Origin: Paenibacillus dakarensis | GTDB lineage: Bacteria > Bacillota > Bacilli > Paenibacillales > Paenibacillaceae | Length of the DNA: 64,000 nucleotides | Assembly: GCF_001373415.1 (NCBI RefSeq) | Contig: NZ_CDSE01000022.1 | Location: 32,852-96,851 of the forward strand | Reading direction: 5' to 3' | Shown here: in pieces, positions 51,573 to 61,340 of the stretch | Numbering within the stretch: the first letter of the stretch is position 1 | Layout of the letters: each line of letters opens with the position of its first letter | Position numbers and translations under genes: made by a program | Notes under the pieces: generated by a model | Told to the model about the DNA's origin: nothing | Database searches by the model: none | The model's input: the letters and a program-made list of their open reading frames with translations, nothing else

Positions 51573-53615
51573 ATGTTAAAAAGAGAGATTCTGGAAGGTA
51601 ATATTACTACTGAAGATGTGTATCTGTTTCATGAAGGTAAGTCCTACCACAGCTATCGCTGGATGGGAGCCCATCCTTCGATTGAGAATGGCAAGAAAGG
51701 CGTGCGTTTCACCGTCTGGGCACCTCATGCGCAGCATGTAGGCCTGGCAGGTGACTGGAACGGTTGGGATGGGTCGAATGATGATGATTCATTACATAAG
51801 ATACCCGATTCGGGCATTTGGAGTCGTTTTTTTCCGGATATGAAAGTAGGAACTTTATACAAATATCACATCACGGGACCTTATCACGAAAAATTCCTTA
51901 AAGCAGATCCTTATGCTTTTCAAGCCGAGGTTAGACCTGCAACCGCATCAGTAATAGCCGATCTGTCTGGCTACCGCTGGAATGACGGTGCATGGAATCG
52001 TAAAGTGAAGACACCTTATAAGAAGCCGGTAAATATTTATGAAATGCATTTTGGTACTTGGCGCCAAAAGGAAGACGGGACATTTTACACATACAGGGAA
52101 ATGGCTGATTTACTGATTCCGTACTTATTGGAAATGAGCTATACGCATGTGGAATTTATGCCGCTCGCCGAACACCCGTATGATTTATCCTGGGGTTATC
52201 AAGGAACTGGTTTTTTTGCGTTAACCAGCCGTTACGGTTCTCCTCATGATTTCATGTATTTAGTAGACCAGCTTCACCAGTCTGGCATAGGTGTGATCCT
52301 GGACTGGGTGCCGGCTCATTTTGCGAAGGATGCCCATGGTCTCAGACAATTTGACGGTGCACCGCTGTATGAGTATGAGGATGTCCAAAAAGCTGAAAAG
52401 CCGGGCTGGGGAACACTTTCTTTTGATTATTCCAAACCTGAGGTTCGTTCATTCCTCATCTCTAACGCTATTTTCTGGATGGAAACCTTCCACATTGATG
52501 GTCTGCGTGTGGATGCAGTTACGAGCATGATTCGTCTTGATTTTGAAAAGCATGAATCCCAATTCACCCGTAATGAGCATGGCGGACTTGAAAACCTTGA
52601 GGCGATATCTTTTCTGCAGGAGCTTAATACAGCGATTTTTGGATACTATCCAAATGCGTTAATGATGGCGGAAGAGTCAAGTGCTTGGCCTGGAGTAACC
52701 TTTCCTGTACATGAGGGAGGACTTGGCTTTAACTACAAATGGAATATGGGCTGGATGAATGACACGCTTTCTTACATAGAAGAAGATTTTGAGGGTCGTC
52801 CTTCCAAACATAACTTACTTACGTTTCCGATCTGTTATGCTTATTCGGAAAATTTCACACTGCCTCTATCACATGATGAGGTCGTTCACGGGAAAAAGTC
52901 ATTGCTGAGTAAAATGCCGGGAAGTTATGAACAAAAGTTCGCTGGCTTAAGAATATTACTCGGTTATCAAATGACTCAACCCGGAAAGAAACTCTTGTTC
53001 ATGGGAGGGGAATTTGGGCAATTCATCGAGTGGAAGGACCAAGAGCAATTAGATTGGCTGCTGCTGGATTATGAATCACATCGTAAAGCACTTGCTTATA
53101 CAGCGGCGTTAAATCGATTGTATGTAGAACAAAAGGCTCTATGGGAAGAAGACCATAGCATGGATGGATTCCAGTGGTTAAGTGCCCATGATACGACTCA
53201 AAGTGTTGTTTCTTATATGCGTAAAGGCAAGAAACCGGGAGATACCTTGATTATCGTTATTAACTTCCAGCCGCACCATCATGTAAATTACCGCATTGGA
53301 ATGCCTAAGCCTGGACAGTACGAGGAAATATTTAATTCGGACCGGCAGGAATTTGGCGGGGAAGGCAGAACGAATGATGGAATTCTGAGAACAGAAAAGA
53401 AAACGTGGCATGACCAGCAGCAGAGCCTCGAAGTTATCTTGCCGCCATTAAGCATGATTGTTTTAAAGAAAAAGCCGCCTCGGTCACGTAAATCGACTCA
53501 GGTGACACCAATTCATTCGGATTCGATTAAAGCTTCCGGTACGAGTCGTAAGAGTAAAGAACCGAAAGCGGCGGCTAAGCCTAAAAAGAGAACAGGGGAG
53601 AGAAAAAAGAAATGA
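51573..53615 (+). CDS. glgB: 1,4-alpha-glucan branching enzyme
   Basis: 680 residues. N-terminal CBM48 (FTVWAPHAQHVGLAGDWNGW), then GH13: EFMPLAEHPYDLSWGYQGTG, nucleophile Asp in GLRVDAVTSM (~312), acid Glu in MMAEESSAWPG (~366), and LPLSHDEVVHGK (~434). The catalytic chain ends near residue 635. The last ~45 residues are Lys/Arg/Ser-rich and low complexity (KSKEPKAAAKPKKRTGERKK), unlike most family members. Overlaps glgA by 4 nt (ATGA). Confidence 0.95.
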   Translation: MLKREILEGNITTEDVYLFHEGKSYHSYRWMGAHPSIENGKKGVRFTVWAPHAQHVGLAGDWNGWDGSNDDDSLHKIPDSGIWSRFFPDMKVGTLYKYHITGPYHEKFLKADPYAFQAEVRPATASVIADLSGYRWNDGAWNRKVKTPYKKPVNIYEMHFGTWRQKEDGTFYTYREMADLLIPYLLEMSYTHVEFMPLAEHPYDLSWGYQGTGFFALTSRYGSPHDFMYLVDQLHQSGIGVILDWVPAHFAKDAHGLRQFDGAPLYEYEDVQKAEKPGWGTLSFDYSKPEVRSFLISNAIFWMETFHIDGLRVDAVTSMIRLDFEKHESQFTRNEHGGLENLEAISFLQELNTAIFGYYPNALMMAEESSAWPGVTFPVHEGGLGFNYKWNMGWMNDTLSYIEEDFEGRPSKHNLLTFPICYAYSENFTLPLSHDEVVHGKKSLLSKMPGSYEQKFAGLRILLGYQMTQPGKKLLFMGGEFGQFIEWKDQEQLDWLLLDYESHRKALAYTAALNRLYVEQKALWEEDHSMDGFQWLSAHDTTQSVVSYMRKGKKPGDTLIIVINFQPHHHVNYRIGMPKPGQYEEIFNSDRQEFGGEGRTNDGILRTEKKTWHDQQQSLEVILPPLSMIVLKKKPPRSRKSTQVTPIHSDSIKASGTSRKSKEPKAAAKPKKRTGERKKK

Positions 53616-55042
53616 AGTTATTATACGCTGCAGCAGAATGCGTTCCTTTTTTGAAGACCGGCGGGTTGGCCGATGTCATCGGTGCACTGCCCAAAGCGTT
53701 GCAGCAATCAGGAGCAGACATTCGAGTTGTAATGCCGAAATATAAAAATATACCTGAAGAATTCAAAAGCCGGATGGAGCATATTGGTGAGACCAGAGTA
53801 CAGGTAGGTTGGAGACAGCAATTTTGCGGAGTAGAGAAGCTTGTTGAGAATGGGGTGACCCATTATTTTATCGACAACGAATATTACTTCGGCAGAGATG
53901 GTGCCTATGGGTATATGGATGATGGTGAAAGGTTTTCATTCCTCAATCGAGCTGTTCTGGACATCTTACCTTTAATCGATTTCCAGCCGGATGTCATTCA
54001 CTGTCATGATTGGCATACAGGTATGGTTCCGCTGCTGCTTGAAGGGAATTATCGTCAGGATCCATTCTACCGAAATATCAGAACGGTGTTTACGATCCAT
54101 AATCTGTTGTATCAAGGGGTATTCCCTTATGAGGTACTTGTTGATTTGCTGGGCATTCACAGCCGATATTTCACACCGGAAGGTGTAGAATATTTCGGGA
54201 ACGTGAATTTCCTTAAAGCAGGGATTGTGTTTGCCGATCATGTGACAACCGTCAGTCCGACTTACGCACGTGAAATCCAAACCTCTTATTACGGATACGG
54301 TCTGGACGGCTTGTTAGCTTCCTTAGGTGATCGTTTGAGCGGGATTGTAAACGGAATTGATACGAGGAGTTATAACCCGGCGACTGATTCATCATTAGCT
54401 GTAAAATACCGGACTAGTTTGAGCAAAAAATCACAGAATAAAATGGAGCTTCAGAAAGAGCTGAATTTACCTGTAGATGCAAAAATACCGATGATGTCGA
54501 TGGTGACGCGTCTCGTTGATTCCAAAGGTCTGGATCTGGTCATTCGTGTGCTGGACGAATTGCTTTACTATCAAGATATACAGTTTGTCCTGCTGGGCAC
54601 AGGGGATCCGGCGTATGAGCACTGGTTCCGCGAGGCAGCGAATCGGTACCCGAATAAAATGTCAGCTCAGATTTGGTTTAGTGAGCCGCTGTCACGCCGT
54701 ATATATGCTGCAAGCGATATGTTCCTTATGCCTTCGAAGTTTGAACCGTGCGGGATTAGTCAGTTGATTGCGCTTCGTTACGGAAGCATACCGATTGTAA
54801 GAGAAACCGGCGGTTTAAATGATACAGTACAGGCGTATAATGAGTTTACCGGAGAGGGTAACGGATTTACCTTTACCAACTATAATGCGCACGATATGAT
54901 GAACACGATTAAACGAGCCATTTCATTCTATAGTGAACCAGAACACTGGTGCCGCGTGACAAAAAATGCGTTTTCCGGTGATTACAGCTGGAACGTATCA
55001 GCAGGCGAGTATATGAATATTTACCATAAGATTTTATTGTAA
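53612..55042 (+). CDS. glgA: Glycogen synthase (ADP-glucose type)
   Basis: 476-residue GT5 glucosyltransferase extending alpha-1,4-glucan chains from ADP-glucose. KTGGLADVIGALPKAL (~15-30) is the substrate loop; HCHDWHTGMVPLLL, TVFTIHNLLYQGVF, GIVNGIDTRSYNP, VTRLVDSKGLDLV and the EPCGISQL with TGGLNDTVQ complete the GT-B fold. Second gene of glgBA, with glgC on the opposite strand. Confidence 0.96.
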   Translation: MKLLYAAAECVPFLKTGGLADVIGALPKALQQSGADIRVVMPKYKNIPEEFKSRMEHIGETRVQVGWRQQFCGVEKLVENGVTHYFIDNEYYFGRDGAYGYMDDGERFSFLNRAVLDILPLIDFQPDVIHCHDWHTGMVPLLLEGNYRQDPFYRNIRTVFTIHNLLYQGVFPYEVLVDLLGIHSRYFTPEGVEYFGNVNFLKAGIVFADHVTTVSPTYAREIQTSYYGYGLDGLLASLGDRLSGIVNGIDTRSYNPATDSSLAVKYRTSLSKKSQNKMELQKELNLPVDAKIPMMSMVTRLVDSKGLDLVIRVLDELLYYQDIQFVLLGTGDPAYEHWFREAANRYPNKMSAQIWFSEPLSRRIYAASDMFLMPSKFEPCGISQLIALRYGSIPIVRETGGLNDTVQAYNEFTGEGNGFTFTNYNAHDMMNTIKRAISFYSEPEHWCRVTKNAFSGDYSWNVSAGEYMNIYHKILL

Positions 55043-55051
55043 AATATAGAA

Positions 55052-55099
55052 AAAACAGCTGTCCAAAAGTAGTGAAATCTACTACTGGACAGCTGTTTT
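55052..55099. terminator. Bidirectional terminator between glgA and the GH13 gene
   Basis: AAAACAGCTGTCC (55052-55064) / GGACAGCTGTTTT (55087-55099) with an inner AGTAG/CTACT hairpin. Confidence 0.9.
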
Positions 55100-55124
55100 C
55101 TTTGAATAATATTATTATTGCTGC

Positions 55125-56879
55125 TTACGTTTCTGACTCTAAGCTGCGGCAAATAATACGGTATCCATATGGATCGAGCTTTATATGCATCACGCCGTCT
55201 TGAGGCGTAACCTTTTCGTTCGATAAAGCATCATGCCAATCCGTTGTAACGATGGGGTGAGAGAGGGTCTGAGGGCTATCTGTATTGTTCATCCAGATGA
55301 TGAAATGCACCTTATCGTCAACCCGTTCATACACAATGCATGGATCATTTGCTTCAGCTTTTAAGAATCGGAATCGGCCTACTTGTAGAGCTTTGTGTTT
55401 TTTTCTTAAACCAATCATGAGCTTATAGAAGTCGAATAATTCCTTGTCTTGTTTCACCGGGTTCCATTCCATACACTGACGGCAATCGGGGTCTCCTCCG
55501 CCCATAAGTCCAACTTCATCACCATAAAAAATACAAGGAGTCCCTATAAATGTGAATAAAAACACAACCGGTAATTTCATTCTTCTTCGATCCCCGCCTA
55601 CTCGGGACAGGAGGCGAGGAGTATCATGACTGCACAGCATATTAAAAATGACCTCGTTGATTTGCTGAGGATATCTCATTAGCAGTGAATCGATATTATT
55701 GGCAAAGGTAAGGCCATCCATGCCGCCATTGAAGAAATCCAGAACTTTATCTGCAAACGGGTAGTTCATGACTGAATCAAACTGGTCACCCATTAGCCAG
55801 GTTAGCGAGTCAGACCACACCTCACCGACGATATAAGCATCGGGGTTGGCGTCTTTAACAATCTTTCTGAAATCCCGCCAAAAGGTCTGATCGATCTCGT
55901 TAGCCACATCCAAGCGCCAGCCATCCAGTTTGATTTCTTTGATCCAGTATTCTGCTACATCCAGTAAGTATTGTTTTACTTCCCGATTGGATGTGTTTAA
56001 CTTCGGCATGTTGGCAAAAAATCCGAAGGTGGCGTAGGGTGGCACTCCGTCCTCAGTATTCCATGGATTTTCATTTATATGAAACCAATCCGCATATTTC
56101 GATTGGTGTCCATGCTTTTTCACATCCTGAAACGGCAGGAATTGCTCGCTGCAGTGATTGAATACGGCATCAAGCATGACGCGGATTCCTTTTTCATGAC
56201 ATGCTTCAACCACTTTTTTTAGGAGCTCATTATCTCCAAAATGAGGGTCAACCTGTTTGTAATCGACGATATCGTATTTATGATTGGAAGGAGATACGAA
56301 GAGCGGGGTAAAATAAATAGCGTTGATTCCTAAATCAAGCAGATAATCCAGGTGGTCTAGAACGCCTTGAAGGTCTCCGCCGAAGAAATTATCATAGGCA
56401 GGTGTTCCACCCCACGGCTCTGTATGCTCCGGATCGTTAGACGGATCACCATTCGCAAACCGTTCAGGCATGATCTGATAAAATACAGCTTCTTTTGCCC
56501 AGTCCGGCACGGTGGGAACATCGATTTTATTGAGATAAGGGAATTCAAAATATCCGCCAGGCGGATAAGGATAGTCCCTGCTAATACCGCTGTCGGTCAT
56601 ATAGACAGTCTCATCACCGGAGTGGAGGCGGAATCCGTATGACAGTCGTTTATATTTAGGCTTAACGCTGCACTCCCAATAATCGAACAATTCATCGGAA
56701 GCTGCCTTTTCCATGGTGATTTCAAAGTATGTCTTGTCCCAGTCATATTTATCGCCTGTCATGGCTATGACTGTGTCCACATCGTCTCGCTTTGTACGAA
56801 TTCTAAGATGTATATTGCGGGCATCATATGCATAAGCCCATTTGTCACGTGGAACGTGGTAGAGTGCTTCTAACAGCAT
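55125..56879 (-). CDS. Glycoside hydrolase family 13: cyclomaltodextrinase/neopullulanase-like
   Basis: 584 residues from ATG 56879 (MLLEALYHVPRDKW), AGGAGGTG 6 nt upstream; the longer open frame is rejected. N-terminal domain ~1-125 of the CBM34 type, then a TIM barrel. Catalytic triad: Asp in GWRLDVANEID (~321), Glu in IVGEVWSDSL (~350) and Asp in LCSHDTPRLLS (~418). Region QIMPERFANGDPSND is typical of the neopullulanase subfamily. No signal peptide, so intracellular degradation of maltodextrins or cyclodextrins, a catabolic counterpart of glgCBA. Confidence 0.92.
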   Translation of the reverse strand: MLLEALYHVPRDKWAYAYDARNIHLRIRTKRDDVDTVIAMTGDKYDWDKTYFEITMEKAASDELFDYWECSVKPKYKRLSYGFRLHSGDETVYMTDSGISRDYPYPPGGYFEFPYLNKIDVPTVPDWAKEAVFYQIMPERFANGDPSNDPEHTEPWGGTPAYDNFFGGDLQGVLDHLDYLLDLGINAIYFTPLFVSPSNHKYDIVDYKQVDPHFGDNELLKKVVEACHEKGIRVMLDAVFNHCSEQFLPFQDVKKHGHQSKYADWFHINENPWNTEDGVPPYATFGFFANMPKLNTSNREVKQYLLDVAEYWIKEIKLDGWRLDVANEIDQTFWRDFRKIVKDANPDAYIVGEVWSDSLTWLMGDQFDSVMNYPFADKVLDFFNGGMDGLTFANNIDSLLMRYPQQINEVIFNMLCSHDTPRLLSRVGGDRRRMKLPVVFLFTFIGTPCIFYGDEVGLMGGGDPDCRQCMEWNPVKQDKELFDFYKLMIGLRKKHKALQVGRFRFLKAEANDPCIVYERVDDKVHFIIWMNNTDSPQTLSHPIVTTDWHDALSNEKVTPQDGVMHIKLDPYGYRIICRSLESET

Positions 56880-57307
56880 GGCTGCACCTCCTGTGTAAAG
56901 TATTGGTAGGTATTTAATAAACAACCAACCAGGGTACGAATCAATTAGCAACACGTTAAATGTATAGGAAATTGTATATAATAACATAAAAATACATTTT
57001 TTCTTCCTTATAATGTCATTGCTAGTCATCGCGAAATGCAAATATAAATATATAAATCATTATTTTTATCACATAAAATGGAAAGTGTGTTATAAGAGAA
57101 GTATAAAATATCAAATGGTTATCACCATCAAAGTCTTATGGTTAAGTGATCATTATTTGACCATTGTATTAATAATTGAAGTGGGTAGGTAAAGGCAGGG
57201 ATCAGGTAAATTAATGAAAAACCGTTGCATATTCATGCAAAAGGATTTATAATGACTCAATCGAAACTATATTTTGAGGAATGAAGATAAGGGGAGAAAC
57301 AAGGGTT
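56880..57307. other. Intergenic region between the GH13 gene and the amino-acid ABC operon
   Basis: 428 AT-rich bases upstream of two divergent genes. No gene seen. The plus side ends with the ABC promoter and palindrome described separately. A minus-strand promoter for GH13 could be TTGATT with a poor TTTATT -10, but nothing firm. No exact catabolite (cre) consensus was found. Confidence 0.4.
57225..57253 (+). promoter_or_regulatory. Promoter with overlapping operator upstream of the ABC importer
   Basis: TTGCAT (57225-57230), 17 bp, TATAAT (57248-57253). The -35 is half of a perfect palindrome TTGCAT-ATTC-ATGCAA (57225-57240), so a repressor there would cover the -35. Confidence 0.75.
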
Positions 57308-58750
57308 ATGAAGAGAAAAATATCGACTTGGATGCTTCTCTGTATGGTTATACTGTTGTCTTTTGGCAGTATTGCAGGTGCAGAAGGAGAGAAGAAGACG
57401 GTCATCCTCGGCACCAGTGCCGATTATGCGCCGTATGAATTCCATAAGACCATTGACGGTGTGGATACGATTGTTGGATTTGATATTGAGATTGCCAAAG
57501 AGATTGCTAAAGATATGGGAGCAGAACTTATTATAAAGGATACTTCCTTTGATGCGCTCCTTCCTGAATTAACAAGCGGACGGATTGACTTTGTTATTTC
57601 AGGAATGAATCCAACGGAAGAACGGAGAAAAAGCATCGATTTCTCTATTCCATATTACAGGGCAGAACAAGCTATTGTGGTTCGAAAAGAAGACAAAGAC
57701 AAGTATAACACAGTGGAGCAGCTGAAAGGTGCTAAGTTCGGTGTCCAGAAGTCTTCAATCCAAGAGAGAATCGCACAGGGTATACCGGATGCAGAAGTTG
57801 TTTCCCTGGACAAAATCCCCGACTTACTGATGCAGCTTGACACGGGACGGGTCGATGTGGTCATTGCCGAATATCCGATCGCAAAAGCTAATATTGATGA
57901 AGAGTCGATGGTTATCACGGATGCCAAGCCTAAGAGCGAGAACGATGAATATGCTGTTGGTGTCAAAAAAGGAAACGAAGAACTTCTCAACAGCATTAAT
58001 GCTACCCTTGAACGTCTCAAGGAGAATGATAAAATACAGCAATTTGTCGATGAAGCAGGAGATCTTGCTGCAGATCGGGTGAAGGACAATCTGAATACGT
58101 TTGAATATTTCTGGAAGTACAAGGATTATTACGCTAAAGGCGTACAATATACTTTGCTGATCTCTGCACTTGGCGTTTTGTTCGGTTTTATACTGGGTCT
58201 GTTCATTGCTTTAATGCGTATGTCAGGAAATGCGATTTTGAAATTCATTGCTACAGCGTATATCGAAATTATGCGCGGCACACCAATGCTCGTGCAATTG
58301 TTCATCATTCATTACAGCTTGGCAGCGTTTGATATCAAATTTACTCCGATTCAATCCGGTATCCTGACGCTCTCTTTAAACAGTGCTGCTTACCTGGCTG
58401 AAATATTCCGTGCAGGGATTCAGGGTGTTGACCGCGGCCAGCTTGAAGCCGCGCGTTCACTGGGAATGACCAAGAGACAGGCGATGCGCCATATCATTTT
58501 ACCGCAGGCTCTTAAAGGTGTTCTGCCTGCCATCGGTAATGAATTTATCGTCATTATTAAAGAGTCTTCAATCGTTTCGTTTATCGGGGTTATGGACATT
58601 ATGTACCAGGCTCAAATTTTACGAGGAAGCACATATGCTGCATTAAATCCGCTTCTCGTAGCTGCTGTAATTTACTTTATTCTGACATTCGTTCTTTCGA
58701 AATTGCTGGGTGTCTTTGAAAGGAAGTTGAGTGCAAGTGATAACCGTTAA
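57308..58750 (+). CDS. glnP: Fused substrate-binding/permease protein of a polar amino acid ABC importer (GlnP type)
   Basis: 480 residues. Signal peptide ~1-25 ([20 protein letters not shown]), periplasmic-binding-type domain ~30-260 ([42 protein letters not shown]), then a HisM/GlnP permease domain ~280-480 ([33 protein letters not shown] loop [19 protein letters not shown]). The receptor is joined directly to the translocator, as in Lactococcus GlnP. ATG 57308 is chosen over 57281 because it begins the signal peptide. Next gene supplies the ATPase. Glutamine, glutamate, arginine or cystine are possible cargos. Confidence 0.9.
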   Translation: MKRKISTWMLLCMVILLSFGSIAGAEGEKKTVILGTSADYAPYEFHKTIDGVDTIVGFDIEIAKEIAKDMGAELIIKDTSFDALLPELTSGRIDFVISGMNPTEERRKSIDFSIPYYRAEQAIVVRKEDKDKYNTVEQLKGAKFGVQKSSIQERIAQGIPDAEVVSLDKIPDLLMQLDTGRVDVVIAEYPIAKANIDEESMVITDAKPKSENDEYAVGVKKGNEELLNSINATLERLKENDKIQQFVDEAGDLAADRVKDNLNTFEYFWKYKDYYAKGVQYTLLISALGVLFGFILGLFIALMRMSGNAILKFIATAYIEIMRGTPMLVQLFIIHYSLAAFDIKFTPIQSGILTLSLNSAAYLAEIFRAGIQGVDRGQLEAARSLGMTKRQAMRHIILPQALKGVLPAIGNEFIVIIKESSIVSFIGVMDIMYQAQILRGSTYAALNPLLVAAVIYFILTFVLSKLLGVFERKLSASDNR

Positions 58751-59459
58751 GGATCTTCATAAATCGTTCGGCAAGAATGAAATTTTAAAAGGAATCGACG
58801 TGGAAATTGCGAAAGGCGAAGTGGTTGTCGTCATCGGACCAAGCGGTTCAGGTAAAAGTACATTCCTTCGTTGTCTGAATCTGCTTGAACAACCGACAAG
58901 CGGTGAGATTTTATTTGAGGGTGAGACGATTACAGCCAAGAATCATAACATCAATGCTACCCGTGAAAAAATGGGCATGGTGTTTCAGCAGTTCAATCTA
59001 TTCCCTCACAAAACGGTGATGGATAACATCACATTGGCACCGATTCAGGTTCAAGGTAAATCCGTGAAAGAAGCAGTACAAATCGCCGAGAAGCTGTTAA
59101 AATCCGTCGGGCTGCTGGATAAAAAGGATGCCTATCCATCCCAGCTCTCCGGAGGACAGAAGCAGCGGATTGCTATTGCCAGGGCACTTGCGATGCAGCC
59201 GCATGTTATGCTGTTTGATGAGCCGACATCTGCACTCGATCCGGAAATGGTTGGAGAAGTGCTGGAGGTCATGAAGGGGCTGGCTCTTGACGGTATGACC
59301 ATGGTTATTGTCACACATGAAATGGGCTTTGCCCGCGAGGTGGGCGACCGTATATTGTTCGTGGACGGAGGGAAAGTAGTTGAGGATGGAACGCCTGAAC
59401 AAATCTTTACTAACCCTCAGCATCCGCGGACACAAGAGTTTTTAAGTAAAGTTTTGTAA
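58731..59459 (+). CDS. glnQ: Polar amino acid ABC transporter ATPase (GlnQ type)
   Basis: 242 residues. [17 protein letters not shown] (~34-50), Q-loop [12 protein letters not shown], signature [15 protein letters not shown], Walker [16 protein letters not shown]-loop [15 protein letters not shown] 58731 with AGGAAG 4 nt upstream overlaps glnP by 20 nt; GTG 58737 ([12 protein letters not shown]) is nearly as good. Terminator follows at 59491. Forms the importer with the fused receptor-permease. Confidence 0.94.
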   Translation: MQVITVKDLHKSFGKNEILKGIDVEIAKGEVVVVIGPSGSGKSTFLRCLNLLEQPTSGEILFEGETITAKNHNINATREKMGMVFQQFNLFPHKTVMDNITLAPIQVQGKSVKEAVQIAEKLLKSVGLLDKKDAYPSQLSGGQKQRIAIARALAMQPHVMLFDEPTSALDPEMVGEVLEVMKGLALDGMTMVIVTHEMGFAREVGDRILFVDGGKVVEDGTPEQIFTNPQHPRTQEFLSKVL

Positions 59460-59490
59460 TCTTTTTAGAGATAAAATAAGTGCGCGTAAC

Positions 59491-59533
59491 AGCGGCTCTG
59501 GTGCCTAATAAGGCCTGCCAGGGCCGCTTTTTT
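59491..59533 (+). terminator. Terminator of glnPQ
   Basis: AGCGGC (59491-59496) / GCCGCT (59523-59528) with an inner TCTGG/CCAGG, followed by T. Confidence 0.85.
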
Positions 59534-59563
59534 ATGTTAATCCCATCATTTTCATAAAGAAAA

Positions 59564-59592
59564 GGTTACAAGATTGTGATATATTCGTAACC
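59564..59592. promoter_or_regulatory. Inverted repeat around the -10 of the LysM-3D gene
   Basis: GGTTAC (59564-59569) and GTAACC (59587-59592), perfect inverted arms 17 bp apart, bracket a TATATT -10 (59580-59585). Candidate operator. Confidence 0.4.
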
Positions 59593-59615
59593 GTTAGTGA
59601 GGGGGATTTAAAAAA

Positions 59616-60299
59616 ATGAAACAATACTTGAAATCAAAAATGAATGGCAAGCTTAAATCTATGAAGCTCTTGACTGCTGCTGCATTAGCATTCGGATTGA
59701 CATTCGGTGGAGCAGCTGCAGCTCCAGTAGAAGCGGCAAGCTCGACACATGTCGCGAAAAAGGGAGACACGTTTTATAGTCTTTCTAAGAAGTACAAAGT
59801 GAATTTGAACAAGCTCATGAAAGCCAATTCTAAAATTAAACCAACAAATATATATCCGGGTCTGAAAATTAAAATTCCGGGTGCAACGACAGTGAAATCA
59901 GCATCTAAAGGAATGGTTCCAAGTCTAAATGTCTATTCCAATAAGAAAGTAGTGGAAGCTTGGGGTAAAACCTTTAATTATAAAAAGACTTTATCCATGA
60001 AAGCATCGGCATATTCTGCTTCAGCGAGTGAGAATGGGAAATGGGGCGCAGTGGACTATTACGGTAATCCGCTGAAGCTGGGTACCATCGCTGTAGACCC
60101 GAAAGTCATTCCACTGGGAACCAAAGTATTGGTTACGGGTCATTCGCACCCTGGACTGCCTAAGAAAGCTTTCGTAGCTGTTGCAAGAGATATCGGAGGA
60201 GCCATTAAAGGGAATAAAATAGACATCTTTATTCCAGGCTCGCAAAAATCGGTAAGAACATTTGGTATCCAAAATGTGAAGCTGTTTGTTCTTAAATAA
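59616..60299 (+). CDS. Secreted LysM and 3D-domain cell wall protein (YocH/RpfB-like)
   Basis: 227 residues. Signal peptide ~1-41 (LLTAAALAFGLTFGGAAAA). LysM wall-binding module ~43-88 (HVAKKGDTFYSLSKKYKVNL, KPTNIYPGLKIKIPG). C-terminal 3D (double-psi barrel) domain ~130-227: SMKASAYSASASENG, IAVDPKVIPLGTKVLV, VARDIGGAIKGNKIDIFI, the Asp-rich motifs that give the family its name. Related to the lytic transglycosylase fold; YocH is a muralytic enzyme in B. subtilis. Divergent in function from, but near, two other wall-active genes. Confidence 0.92.
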   Translation: MKQYLKSKMNGKLKSMKLLTAAALAFGLTFGGAAAAPVEAASSTHVAKKGDTFYSLSKKYKVNLNKLMKANSKIKPTNIYPGLKIKIPGATTVKSASKGMVPSLNVYSNKKVVEAWGKTFNYKKTLSMKASAYSASASENGKWGAVDYYGNPLKLGTIAVDPKVIPLGTKVLVTGHSHPGLPKKAFVAVARDIGGAIKGNKIDIFIPGSQKSVRTFGIQNVKLFVLK

Positions 60300-60307
60300 T
60301 ATCAAAG

Positions 60308-60348
60308 AAGACGGCGGTGTTTAGCTCTCAAGCTGACACCGCCGTCTT
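60308..60348. terminator. Bidirectional terminator
   Basis: AAGACGGCGGTGT (60308-60320) / ACACCGCCGTCTT (60336-60348), 13-bp perfect GC-rich stem between convergent genes. Confidence 0.9.
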
Positions 60349-61190
60349 TATATTCCTTCAGGTACACCCAGCATATCCGGGAGCGTTACGAATGTGTATC
60401 CTTTAGCTCTAAGCTCAGAGATAATTTCAGGCAGCGCATTAATGCTACCTTGCAGATCAGTGCCCACTCCGCCGCCGCCATGCTGAAGAATAATGGCACC
60501 CGGGCCGACAGTTGATAATATATTTCTCTTCACTTGTTCTTTGGAAAGTCCTTTCCAGTCCAGTGAATCTACATTCCAGTTTACGATTTTATAATTATTT
60601 TTCCTTGCCCAGCGCAGCTGTTCTTCATTGATTTCTCCGTAAGGAGGACGAAGGAGTCGGGGCCTTAGCCCGGTAATGGATTTAATTATTCGATTGGTTC
60701 GCTCTATCTGATCTATAAATTCATTCAGAGTCAGCTTGTTGAACAACGCATGATTGTATGAGTGGTTGCCGACGGCGTGCCCTTCACGTTTGATACGCTC
60801 CAAAATGTGGGGGTGCTTTTTGGCTCTGTTTCCTACGGCGAAAAAGGTCGCTTTTACCCCTTTTTGTTTGAGTATGTTGAGTATCTGTGGGGTAAAACGC
60901 GGGTCAGGAACATCGTCAAAAGTTAACGCAACCTGCTTAAGGCGAGGTCCTCTGACCCGAAAAGTTTCCGGATATTTTTTGATCAGCTGACTAAGAGTAA
61001 GCGCTGCGGGAGGATTGCTTTTCTCATCCTCAGTCTGTTGAAGCTGAGAGCTCTTGGACGAATGATTTTGATTTTGAGAGAAGGAGCTTGTGTGTGGAAC
61101 GACGGGACTTACCACAGGTAAGAGTTCTGTTTGTGGGAGCACCAGCGCGATAAGTATCAAAGCCCATGAACGGGCATGGTTTAACATCAT
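60348..61190 (-). CDS. Polysaccharide deacetylase (NodB homology)
   Basis: 280 residues. N-terminal hydrophobic segment (SWALILIALVLPQTELLPVV) and a Ser/Gln/Asn-rich linker (~35-65), then a NodB domain: motif 1 LTFDDVPDPRFT (catalytic Asp, metal Asp), motif 2 GHAVGNHSYNH (metal His pair), motif 3 RLLRPPYGEINE, motif 4 WNVDSLDWKG, motif 5 AIILQHGGGG. Exported or membrane-bound; likely removes N-acetyl groups from peptidoglycan or another glycan. Its last codons form part of the terminator stem. Start may be the second Met. Confidence 0.93.
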   Translation of the reverse strand: MMLNHARSWALILIALVLPQTELLPVVSPVVPHTSSFSQNQNHSSKSSQLQQTEDEKSNPPAALTLSQLIKKYPETFRVRGPRLKQVALTFDDVPDPRFTPQILNILKQKGVKATFFAVGNRAKKHPHILERIKREGHAVGNHSYNHALFNKLTLNEFIDQIERTNRIIKSITGLRPRLLRPPYGEINEEQLRWARKNNYKIVNWNVDSLDWKGLSKEQVKRNILSTVGPGAIILQHGGGGVGTDLQGSINALPEIISELRAKGYTFVTLPDMLGVPEGI

Positions 61191-61340
61191 TCTTCAACTC
61201 CTTATCTTTTAATTTGGTATACCCATCTATATCCTGATTTATCCATGGAGGTTTATTTGAGGAGATTTTTTCGTTTTATGCAGGATAAGTGTATAATAGG
61301 CCATGGGAAAATCATTTGAGTAGGGAAGGAATGTGATCAT

